NCBI GenBank assembly: GCA_037576195.1
Contig: CM075101.1
Coordinates: forward strand, 48,236,001 to 48,300,000
Length of the DNA: 64,000 nucleotides
Reading direction: 5' to 3'
Source of the DNA: Phytoseiulus persimilis
Taxonomy: Eukaryota; Arthropoda; Arachnida; Mesostigmata; Phytoseiidae
Shown in pieces: positions 54,457-64,000 of the stretch. Each line of letters begins with the position of its first letter. Positions within the stretch are counted from its first letter, which is position 1. The notes under the pieces were generated by a model. The model saw nothing but the letters and a program-made list of their open reading frames with translations. It had not been told where the DNA came from and ran no database searches. A program made the position numbers and the translations under genes.

Positions 54457-56097
54457 CACTACCGCCAAAAAGTTTGGGTACACCCCACCTTTGATCGGAA
54501 ACCGAACTAAATAGACCACATGAGTTGTCCGGTGAAGAAGTTGGACAGACACCGACTGCTTAGGATGATGAACTACGTTGTCATCATCACCGCTGTGCAT
54601 GTTCTGCTCAGTCAGGCAAATTGGTGCAAAGAGCAGCACCGGAGCGGGCGGTCGGAGAATCACCGAGTTTTCCTGATTTCTTCATGTCTGAGAGACTGAG
54701 CTCAGGGTCGAAATCCAGCTCCCCATCTGTCTGCTGATTCGGAAAAAAAACGGGGGAAATCCGCTTCGTCTTGCTCTATGAAATAGAATATAGAGGTAGA
54801 GTCATCTAATGACGTACTTTCATCCCGTTGGAAACTGAAGTTGATGATGATGTCAAGTCGTCGTGCCCCGCAGTCACTAAAGAATGGCTCCGAGGAATCA
54901 GTTTTCGACCGAGAAGCCAATTCAAGTCGGCTCGCGAAATACGTTGTGAACTAATGGCAAGTCGGGGAGGAAGTATTTCTCTGAGCACAATCAAGTACCG
55001 TCTTAACGAAGTTGGGTTGATGGGTCGGATCGCTTCCCGAAAAGGGCTGCTCCGGCCCGGTAATTGGCTGAAAAGGCTTGCTTGGGCTAAGGAACACAAG
55101 AACTGGACGCATTCTGAGTGGAAAAAGGTCCTCTTCACCGACGAATCGAAGTTCGAGATCTTCAGCACGAGAAGACGCAGGTACGTTCGCCGCAAACGTG
55201 GTGAGCGCATGCTTCCTGCTTGCATTGTACCCACCGTGAAGCATGGTGGAGGATCCGTCATGGTTTGGGGAGCGTTCGGAGGTGGCCAAGTCGGTGAGCT
55301 CATCAGAATCGACGGGCGGATGGATTCAAGTTACTATCACCGAGTATTGGTGAGGCACGCCGTGCCCTCTGGAATCCGTCTGATCGGGCGAGGCTTGACT
55401 TTCCAGCAAGATAACGACCCGAAGCATACTTCCCGTAGATGCCAAAACTATCTCCGATCCAAGCAGTCCAGACAACATCTAAAGATTATGACTTGGCCTC
55501 CGCAAAGCCCCGACTTGAATCCCATCGAGCTGCTCTGGGATCATCTGGATCGAGCCATTCTGGATACCTCGATCACAAATTCAAATATGTTTTGGCATGT
55601 CTTGCAAGAGAGGTGGGCAGGAATCGGGCAGGAAGTCCTGGAGAAGTTGACGAGCAGGATGACACGTGTTTGCGCGGCCGTGATCCGCGCCAAAGGCAAT
55701 TTCTTCGAAGAGAGCAAGGTCTGAACGGACCTGAATCGCGCCGCCGTGCTCAATCCATTCATTTCGGGAAAACCGGCCACTGGGCTTCCGACGCATTTTT
55801 GTTGGACTCGATGGAGTTGGGGAGCTGGGATTCGGTACCGAACTTAGTCTATTTGTTAGGAACAAATTCCGAGAATTTTGTTGTCCTGCGGCGATCCTTC
55901 TTGAAACTCCTCTACTTAGCACGACAGATGATTGAGAAAATTACCGATCGCGATGATGATGACAACGGAGTTCCATCAACGAAGTCAGTCAGTGTGTGTT
56001 GCTCTTCCTGATCGGACTACTTCGGGCAACTCGTGTGGTCTTTAATGTTCAGTTCCCGATCAAAAGTGGGGTGTACCCAAACTTTTTGGCGGTAGTG
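54457..56097 (+). mobile_element. Tc1-type transposon with TA duplication
   Basis: The ends CACTACCGCCAAAAAGTTTG (54457) and its reverse complement ending at 56097 are near-identical terminal inverted repeats that continue as GGGTACACCCCAC and related sequence for about 80 bp. TA flanks both ends (54455-54456 and 56098-56099). The total length of 1641 bp is normal for the family. It carries one transposase frame on the plus strand. Confidence 0.93.
54828..55724 (+). CDS. Tc1-type transposase with DD38E spacing, N-terminus incomplete
   Basis: The frame encodes a helix-turn-helix region (SAREIRCELMASRGGSISLS) and the three catalytic residues: Asp in LFTDESKF, Asp in FQQDNDPKHTS and Glu in SPDLNPIELLWDH. 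Counting 38 residues between the second Asp and the Glu gives DD38E, four more than classical Tc1 DD34E. The frame opens with TTG and no ATG precedes the DNA-binding part; upstream sequence (54640-54827) has stops in all frames I read, so the first helix-turn-helix is lost or frameshifted. This copy is probably unable to transpose alone, although its terminal repeats are intact. Confidence 0.88.
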   Translation: METEVDDDVKSSCPAVTKEWLRGISFRPRSQFKSAREIRCELMASRGGSISLSTIKYRLNEVGLMGRIASRKGLLRPGNWLKRLAWAKEHKNWTHSEWKKVLFTDESKFEIFSTRRRRYVRRKRGERMLPACIVPTVKHGGGSVMVWGAFGGGQVGELIRIDGRMDSSYYHRVLVRHAVPSGIRLIGRGLTFQQDNDPKHTSRRCQNYLRSKQSRQHLKIMTWPPQSPDLNPIELLWDHLDRAILDTSITNSNMFWHVLQERWAGIGQEVLEKLTSRMTRVCAAVIRAKGNFFEESKV

Positions 56098-56099
56098 TA

Positions 56100-57766
56100 T
56101 TTCCATTGCAATGGATCACTCTCAGGCAACCGATGGAATAATTTCGAAAAATCATCGGCCAAACTTCCAGGCTCCTTTCATAAACCATGACATGCTCACA
56201 TCTGAGACGGACTCTTGATTCGGAGCCCGAATTTCCGGAGATAAAACGCGTCTCAATCGCCGGAACATACGGTACATGAGGGAGCTGCGGAGGGTTGAAT
56301 ATCAAGTGAGAAGCACATGAGGGAAGTACGGCGTTCTACGCAGCTCTGTCGCGTTCGCCATCGCCTCAAAGTTTCAGTTTCCAAAGGTGGTGTTCATCAC
56401 GCGTGTTAACGCCGTTTCTGCGGAGAGCTCTGCGGGACACCTCTCCGAGGAAACTGTTCCGTCTCGACAATGAGTATGTATGCTCCGTCAATCGCAAGCG
56501 CAAGGAGATGCTGCTCGACTCTGACTCGAAATCTCAGCTATTGTCGATCGCTGAATCATCCAACCGGTTTGCCGGATGCAACCCGGGAGTCGGATGAACG
56601 ACGGTTATCGCTGGAGAGCACTGTGAACACCGCGAACGAGGTCGAAATCTTGAGTTGAGGCCGCGCTCGGAACAGGTGTTGTCCTCAAAAGTAAGGTAGA
56701 CAATGTTTTGAGTCTTGATCAGGGATACCGCAGACTCAGAACATCTCGTGAGCACTTTGAGCTGGGGGACATTTCGCAGAGCTTGGAGAGCTCACTCTGG
56801 ACGTCATGGGGAATAATCAGCGCTGGGGAAAATACAATGTGAGGTTATGGTTTAGTGAACCAGACATGGCGCTCAATGTATATCACATGCCAATCGTGTC
56901 AACCTTCGATGTTGGGCGCTACTGAGCAGGTCATTGGTCTCCTTCGTTTATTCTCCTGGGATTCGTCTTGCTTCTCGATCGGTTGAGGCATCCGTCATCC
57001 TCACACTCGAAGGGCTCGAGGGAGATACACATCTGCTCCATCAATCTCATGTGCTTCCAGTTCAGTGAGATTGAAGAATGGATCTCATGAGGTTTCTCGA
57101 GATTTCTCGCTCTCGACGAGTTGATGATGACGGAATCGAGATTCTAGCTGGTTTTTCCGCCTTCATTGGGAAGGGCTGGCCGCTCGGCTTGGTGCATTCT
57201 CTCTGCCATGGATATTTTAGTACATTTATCAATTCTCGGATGCAATGGATCATATTCCCAGGGCCACTGGAGGAGGGCACTGCGGAGACTTCGGAGGTTA
57301 TCCGGGCTTCTCTTCCCGAATGAAGCACTGTCGCCGTGTCCGCAAGCAGGACTCCTCACATTGCATGTCTCATCTTTTCTGATATGCGAAAGATCGGTTG
57401 AAGAACCTTCCGATATGATCGCTCGGCCTGATCCTGTATTCATATGTTTCGGATCTCCTAACATGGGTTGAATATGGAACAACTTGCTCCAGCGGCGAGA
57501 GGGATTGGATTCTTGCAGTGTTCGAGCTCTTCAAGAACGAAAAAATAAGGTCAATATAATATGGCTTGATTCATACAAGGTTGGGATGATTGAACACAGT
57601 GTGCGGTTTTCCATTGATTTATCCACTCGAGATGGTCGGCATTATCCGATACCAGGACTGTTTCCACTAGATCCAGAGCTGAGGTTCTTGTGAGGTATAC
57701 AAATCGGTCGGAGTTTCGTACCCTTCGTTGAGAACGAGCAGAAGTTTAGAGACTTCCTCAACGAGG
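56100..57766. other. Unrecognised stretch
   Basis: Frames such as 57144-57482 minus and 57484-57693 plus are open but unrecognised. The right edge is the 3' side of the peroxidase gene. Confidence 0.35.
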
Positions 57767-59710
57767 TCAAACTTGCCACAACTTCAAGTCCAGTTCCGGG
57801 AAGTTTGCGCACGGCTTTCCGCTGACGTTTTTATTGTATCTGAAAGCTTCCATAGGCACTACATCCAAGTCCATTACTTCACAAAGAATTTGCGAATAAC
57901 TCGAGGACTTGGCAATGGCGGCACGTTGTTTCTCAGAGAACACGCCTCCATGCGAGAAGAAAAAACGATCCCCGTAAATGTGTCCATGATGTTGGATGAG
58001 TCGGATCTTCTGATGAACATAGGGAGCAACACCGGACCCGTAGGGTTTTTGTAAGTGGCCTCCGACCCACATGTCGACATCTTCGACCCTGGAGTACAAT
58101 CCCTTTAACAGTTCCAGGTCCTCTTCAGCCAGAATGTCGAGCTTTGCAAGGTCATCGAAGGAATCAATCGACAGATTGAATGCCCAGTTCACCTGATCTC
58201 TCAAACTTGGGACGCCGGTGTCTCGGCCCCGCTGAATATTCATCATGATCATACTCAGACCCACGGGCTCGCTGGTTTTCTTGAGAACCTCTTGCGCCAG
58301 CTTCGGCGACATTGGAAACCTCGAACGCATAGGCTCCTTGAGTTGAGCTTCGAGCAAGTTTTTCAAGAAAGTTTCATCGGTGAAATACTTGCCCGCGTCC
58401 AGCCACAAAAGATCGTGATCTCCTATAACCCCGGGGAAGAGTTGATGAGCGCGCAACTCGGAATGCACGGATTCGGTCAAAATGACCGTCTCAGTCTCTG
58501 GGTTGACCTCGGTCCCCTTCATCAAATGGTCAATATGGAGCTCAGCATCTCTCAAGAGTTGGTCATCTATGACCAGCGGGATTATTTCTTTACAGTAAAC
58601 GTATTGCCACCTCGCGATGAGGATCTTCCTCGCTTCCTGGAACACGGTTTCTACACTCCAATACGGGTTAAGCTCAGCGAGTTTTCGAGCGATGAAATTG
58701 TGCTGCCTCTCGAAGACGACATGGTGCATCGAGAGTCCCTGTTGTTGGTTCATTCTAGCGTCGCCTTTGAAACATCTGTCATCTCTCGCGTAGCAAATGG
58801 GCGGTTCGGGGTCCAGGTGCGGGAGTTCTCCGGAGACCTTCGACGATGAATATTCCAAATAGGGCGTATTCGGCAGTCGACTGCTCCCATCCAGGTAAAC
58901 GTGCGAGAGATCGATATAGGCTGTCTGGAGGTTCATACTCTGTCGAGCTTCCTCGTGACTGCAGGGACAGCGGGCCGCTCTGACGAAGCTCATGCATTTG
59001 ACGTTGTGATTCCTGTATTCCATCGCACCCTCAGTATCTATGCTCATAGCACACTTCGTGAGGTCACGGTTCTTCGAGTCACAACAGTCGAAGTTCTCCT
59101 CGAGTTGCGACATAGCGGTTTCCATGATGTCGTGGACGACAAACTGCAGAATCGCGGCGAACATCGTGCTGAACGGAGGTGGAGGAAGTTTCGACCGCGA
59201 CTGCAGTGCGTTGAAAATCCTCGCGATCGAGACGCGTTTTGGTGGTTCGGACAATCCATCAACGTAGGATGCGGGAAGAATCCTCCTGTAACACTGTCCT
59301 CGAGAACCCACAGCTGGCCTCTTCAAATTGTTACAAGTGCCATCGAAGCTGCGATACGTTTGGTTGGAGTCGCAACTTATGTGAGCGTTGCATAAGCGCT
59401 GAACTTCTTCTGTCCAAGCCGAGCCTTTGTGGAGAAACAAATGAGTCGATCGAAAACTCGCCAAATATAGAGCACTGTTTCCGCTCGGGCTGATCGGTAT
59501 CGTGGTTATTCCCAGATCAAAAATTTAATGAGCGATTTACAGACCCAAAAGTCCCTCGGACTCTTTCTGCAGCTCCTGAGTGTCATCGTAAACGCCGCTG
59601 GTCAAATAAAACGCGCGGACGGACGAGCCTATCGGCGCGCCGCGAAGCGGACACGTAGAAAGCACTGTGGTCACAGACAGGGAGAGAACTATCGAGAGAA
59701 TGGTCAGCAT
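57767..59710 (-). CDS. Animal heme peroxidase, secreted, two exons, lacking both heme-ester residues
   Basis: Exon 1 (59710-59541) encodes a signal peptide (MLTILSIVLSLSVTTVLST). A 66-bp intron with the acceptor at 59475/59474 leads into exon 2 (59474-57767), for 625 residues; an acceptor 10 bp further on is also possible. Core motifs: YRSFDGTCNNL, distal His in QFVVHDIMET (about residue 171), catalytic Arg in GDARMNQQ, ERQHNFIARKLAELNPYW, proximal His in SELRAHQLFP (about residue 400), and NIQRGRDTGVPS. It should oxidise substrates with hydrogen peroxide outside the cell (cuticle or eggshell cross-linking, or immunity). In myeloperoxidase-type enzymes an Asp next to the distal His and a Glu three residues after the Arg bind heme covalently; here they are Val and Gln. 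Confidence 0.92.
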
Positions 59711-60912
59711 TCCCAGACCGTCAACTGAGGTTTGTATACCTGGGGCATTCCGTTTTAAGAATCATCCCATCAAATAGGACTTCTCATTCTGCTTTGACGG
59801 ATGTCCTCAAATCCATCTGACACTGAGTTGACATCCTCTTCCGGATGTTGAGAGTAGCTAGATTCAAATTCGTCGCATGTGCTCCTCAAGCAAGGCCATG
59901 CGGAAGCAATCCTTCCCCATCCTTCTATTGAGAACTGCTTGTTCCTGACCGCATTTCGTTGATCACGTCGAAGAGAGCAAGGTCCTATCGGAGTGTTTGT
60001 TCTGCGTTCCCAGACGACCACGTTAATCGCCGAGATGCTACATCAACTCGTGATCTGAAATATATGGTAGGGCGCACGGATAGGCCTAGCGCTGAGAGTC
60101 TAGAACATCACATCCACGTTTAACAAAGAACACAAACACCAGAGGGGAAATTGAGCCCTCGGGAAGTCATTGCAGAGCGAAATGGAATATACATTTTATC
60201 AGAGTATTACCCTGTCGAGTAAGTTCAAGCAGGGCTGCATATGTTCAATATATGAGCAGGTACAGCTGCGCGGGGCTCGTTCGGTGGTACACGGTCGCCA
60301 TCAGCTTGCGAAGAAATCAACGCTCAACTGCTCAGCCGCCACGTCTCTTTTTATCGTTAGTGACGTCACAGAACAGCTGACAGAGTCAGACAGCCGGTGG
60401 CCCCGCCAGCTTGAAAAACCTGTCCTGGCGAAGAGTACGTCACCCGACGAGCTCCTCCAGTTTTTCTACCGGAATCATTTCCCAACCAGCGTCCGAACGG
60501 GGTCTCCGACCCGAGGGACAGGTGATCGCGCACTACCAACGATGGGAACCATTTTCCTCCGTCTCCCAAATTCGTCGGCCGTCGGTCGGCGCCCGCTGGC
60601 AAGACGACCTTACGGACCCAGTGCGCGGCCGAGTCCAAGAATCAAGACAAACGCGTTTTTATTTCTTGTCCTGAAGTGTGAGCCACAGGAGAGAAACGTT
60701 TTAGCCGAAAGCCGATAGAGTTCATACGAGCGCTGAGGGAAGTTCGTGAAGTTTCGGATTTTGACGGCAGGAATATATGTGCTGATCTTGGTGTTCATTG
60801 TGGCGGCTCGACTGGAGCTCGCGTACCTACTGAGCCTCTCGAGAACACGGGGAATAATGATGTGGCATTGGAGCGCAGATGTGGGAACGAAGTGACATTC
60901 AGGGTCCTGATC
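59711..60912. other. Unrecognised stretch upstream of the peroxidase gene
   Basis: It includes the peroxidase promoter region. A TGACGTCA palindrome lies at 60361-60368. Frames 60170-60718 plus and 60610-60984 minus are unrecognised. Confidence 0.35.
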
Positions 60913-61510
60913 CAGTGGCGCAGCCAGGATCAATTTTTTGACGCAGGGCATATTGGCAGAACTCAGAAGAAGGCATGCAGACACCTTCGGTGTGCTGTCG
61001 GTAGTTTCTTATACTGCAGAGTGGGGGCGAAGTCCGATCGTTCCATCTGATTTTTCACCCCATTGAGGAACCTCCATAAAATTTTTGTCCTCCCTCCTGA
61101 TCGAGAGGCAACGTTCAGTTCATTTTTTTCCTGCCCCGGACCAGAGATCGAGCCAACGAAGCTGACAAACCTCGCTGCCTCATCTATCGAGATGTTCATC
61201 ACGGATCAGTGTAACTCCGAGGAGTCAATCGAAGATACGCAGATCCAGAAGCGAAGCAAATAACAGTCCAAGGATAGGTAATCCAGGTACTCATATAATA
61301 CTTTAATTGCTCACATTTGGGTCAGCTCGCGCAAGTTGTCTCCATTTCTTTGAAGATCTTCATTCCAGATGATCATATTTTATGTTTGAGGACAGACAAA
61401 GATACAATCAGTGCGCATCGAACGCATTCATCTTCTCAGACCCCCAAAAAAGAGAAGGGGGGGGGGGATCAGATCCGCCCCGGGCATCATGAACGCTCGC
61501 TACGCCACTG
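60913..61510. mobile_element. Non-autonomous hAT element (MITE)
   Basis: Left end CAGTGGCGCAGCCAGG and right end, read as reverse complement, CAGTGGCGTAGCGAGC form short terminal inverted repeats. The sub-terminal right end (GATGATGCCCGGGGCGGAT-like) matches the terminus next to the hAT transposase at 8724, so this may be mobilised by that family. The length is 598 bp with no transposase. I found no matching 8-bp duplication (TCCTGATC versus GTAGGAGG), so one flank may be altered. Confidence 0.65.
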
Positions 61511-61734
61511 GTAGGAGGGCTGCAGCTCTCGTTTCTTGAGGCTCCATCCGCCTTCCAACCCCAGGGGAATCTCTTCATTTCGCGGAGGGCCCCTGTCAGT
61601 CGTTGTGATTAGTGAATACCAGCAAATCCATTGCGATTGGAGACCTCGTTCATCTAACGCAACGGCTACCTGTGAGAGCGCATGGCTCAAATGGAATAAC
61701 CGGGTCCTGCGCGGGTCTACGGTCTCAAAGAGCT

Positions 61735-62950
61735 TTACCGAGGTTGAAGCTAGAAATGTGTGAGAAGAAGAGAAGAACAACAACAACGAAGAGTCTCTAT
61801 ACACATGAGCACCATGAGTAGTCTCATGTACCGATGACCGCCTCCGTTAAGCGCCGGAATGACAGTGGGCGACAAGTTAGGACCAGAAAGCCTTGTAGCC
61901 GAAATGTCTTGCATGAATTATAAATATCTCAGCGAAAATTACTTTAAACTCCCAGACAGGATTCTGAACGAACCGTCTTCACCTTCGCCGGTGACCGGAG
62001 CCAAGAGGGAGATGGTCTCCCGTGATTGTCTCGAATGTAGACAGATCGGTAGAGAATCGACCACGTGCGACTTGAGCACTGGCAGAATCCTTACGGTCAT
62101 GAGAAAACTCTCGCTGCGAGTCTCAATCACCTGGGTACCTTCTCACTCGCCATCGCACGTGCTTGACAAAGGGAGAAGGTTGCAAAGTCGGAGCAAGAAA
62201 AGGGCCAAATTGAACTCGTCATTTAGTCAGAAGGTCTTTGTGATTGATGCGGGTACGGCGTTTAGGGATTCCCCACAGTTTGAGCGTGTGCTCTTATATG
62301 CCTCGTAGGGAATCGTGAAGCGAGAGAGCTCGGTTTCTACTTTATAACCAGTTTCTGTACTGCACGTGTTCAAATAGTTCGGAAAATCCTGTCGGACGAC
62401 GCAATTTCCACCGACTGTATCGACGGATCATGCTTCAGCCAGTATCGCCAGTTCCGGTATCTCCATGATCTGGAAGACAACCAGGGCTTGTTTGACCAAC
62501 CGAAAAATGCTGGAAAGTCATCTGGCTTATCAAGTTGATCGTTCGCTATGCGTGAGTATCCTTCGCATAAGATCAAAGATGGAAACGATTCCGACTCCGG
62601 TTTTTCGAACCAGATCTCGGATGGGAGCTGCCGAATAGCTCCATGAGTCTTCGACTCTCTTCATCATACGAATTATCTTCCCGGGAGAGAAACCTCTGGA
62701 TTCGTGAAGAAACATCACCACAAACTCCCGTGACCCCGCTGATCAGGGCTTGCCTGGAGCTCACAGATAATCCACGGAGCCGATTGTGTGTCCCCCCGTT
62801 CCCCCATAACTCCGATTCGATGATTTGGGCATGCTTCTGGCGACCCAACGATTTCGTACGTGGCTGATTCGTTCGGAGCGACGAGGTACCTTCCATACTC
62901 GTTGCGGGAGATCTGAAGGACGTTCAAGTCCTCCGTATGATTCAGATCGG
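61735..62950. repeat. 1.2-kb segment, inverted copy B
   Basis: Reverse complement of 52763-54015. A 149-codon frame (61859-62308 plus) is open here but disrupted in copy A by frame-breaking differences, so it is probably not a gene. Flanking sequence diverges at about 62950. Confidence 0.8.
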
Positions 62951-64000
62951 ATCCGTTACCGGGTAACGTGAAGGGAAGGCAAGGGGAAGCAATACTTCAA
63001 CAAGAGGAGAAGGACAGAAAAAAAAATCGAACGAGAATCAACAAGTGTATTAGGACGATTCAGAAAATGCTCGATGCGCGTTCACGATACCACTGTCGGT
63101 GTCACGCTCTCCGCTCGTGTTCCGTCGATATCGTCCGCACAAAGAGCAGCGATCTGGCACTTTGTTGAAGACGGCAACAACCAGCCCCGGATCTAATTTT
63201 CCCGCTTCCAGCCCACAAATGTTCTCTGTATCGGAGCAAGAAAGAATGCAAAGGGGAAAGCTTACCCCGCAACCCCGAATGACACTCCAGGGCTTGAGCT
63301 AGTCTGTAACGTTCGGGACGTCGAGCTCATTCGGGACGCGCGCCAAGCGCGGGGAGAATTCTACAGCTCAGCCGTTCGTGCCCACACGGATGAGTCAGCG
63401 ATGGACTTCCATAAGGAAAAGCTTAGCTGCCATCACGACCGTCCGAAAGGGAAACGGACGAAGAAGTTCGCCGGAATGAAATTCCTCATGGAAAAAATTA
63501 AGGACAGCTCGGAAAATATCATAGCGGGGCTTCCAGATGATGGAACGTTCAGGCAGATAGGCTCCTTTGCTTCTCAGCTCGATCGTGTGTAGAAAAGCTC
63601 CTGGAATGAGGTGATATCCCTTGAACTCGTTTCCGGAGACGAATGATATTCTGCTCGCCATTCAGCCATACTTCCGCTGGATTCTCGCGAATTCCGGATT
63701 CCCATCTGTCCGATAGATGTAAACGAGACTCACTTTTTCAATCTCAAATATTTCGGCTTGGTTTGATTCTGAGGGAACCACGAGTGGGGAAAGGTCCGAT
63801 ATCCTTATAATGACCTGAAGGATCCGAGAGGAGATCAGTGTCCAAGAAGATCAGACGGCAATTGAATCGGCGTACGCTGGTATGTTTTTGGAGGGCGTTC
63901 CAACGAGGCAGCCGATGACAATGGGTTACTTGCCCAGAACTGCAACCGTGGTCCATGACATCCCATCTCCAGCGGAGGAAACGAGATTTCGCGTCCGGGA
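62951..64000. other. Unrecognised stretch at the window end
   Basis: Minus-strand frames 63395-63661 and 63744-63956 read as ordinary protein-like sequence (for example FEIEKVSLVYIYRTDG across a stop) but have no motif I can name. They might be exons of a gene continuing beyond the window. Confidence 0.3.

Noticed and set aside
55439-56011. 190-codon frame overlapping the Tc1 transposase
   Set aside because: It is a shadow of the transposase in another frame.
57144-57693. Possible exons downstream of the peroxidase
   Set aside because: Short frames on both strands without motifs; the peroxidase already ends with a normal C-terminus and stop.
60361-60368. TGACGTCA palindrome as a CRE-type promoter element
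   Set aside because: A single 8-bp match with no gene start nearby that I can support.

Overview
This is animal nuclear DNA, most likely from a chelicerate and plausibly a mite (Acari). The reasons are sparse spliced genes with short introns (66-277 bp where I can place them), AATAAA signals close behind stop codons, an arthropod-type gustatory-receptor-like gene, two microsomal P450s, a secreted heme peroxidase, and a dense load of arthropod retroelements (R1-like and Jockey/CR1-like LINEs, Ty3/gypsy, BEL/Pao) and DNA transposons (hAT, Tc1, pogo/Tigger). The organism call is inference; nothing in the window fixes the species.

Host genes with good support: a gustatory-receptor-like membrane protein (4867-5814, -); an M17 leucyl aminopeptidase in four exons (18341-20626, +); a single-exon cytochrome P450 (26875-28425, -); a small secreted-type protein of unknown function (36958-37479, +); a second single-exon P450 (42271-43827, +) with an internally deleted P450 pseudogene nearby (45984-46320, -); a D-aminoacyl-tRNA deacylase-like gene in three exons (50621-51267, -); and an animal heme peroxidase with a separate signal-peptide exon (57767-59710, -). 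They look like independent genes. The two P450s and the pseudogene are paralogues of one local family.

Mobile DNA fills much of the rest. An R1-like LINE tail (about 350-2690) is split by a foldback element and runs into a large 45-bp minisatellite. A hAT remnant (8724-9519), a Jockey/CR1-like LINE (10105-12100) and gypsy pieces follow. A degenerate gypsy element spans about 20.8-25.8 kb. Later come a pogo/Tigger MITE (33914-34670), a tRNA-derived SINE-like copy near 40 kb, a long inverted repeat (46.45-47.12 kb), a BEL/Pao pol interrupted by a LINE (47.6-50.3 kb), a Tc1 element with perfect TA flanks (54457-56097) and a hAT MITE (60913-61510). Two 1.2-kb segments near 52.8-54.0 kb and 61.7-62.95 kb are inverted copies of each other.

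The most unusual theme is one 45-bp repeat family. It forms a 24-unit array with a 180-bp higher-order period, sits in the loop of the foldback element, and recurs as short degenerate tracts at five other places, three times exactly where a retroelement breaks off. Elsewhere a tract abuts sequence that ends in a hAT-type terminus. The second theme is host enzymes whose signature residues have changed: the tRNA deacylase, the peroxidase and one P450. I do not see a defence system, biosynthetic cluster or other clearly new multi-gene system. Large stretches (for example 15.5-18.3, 28.4-32.1, 34.7-37.0 and 40.1-42.3 kb) hold nothing I can name.
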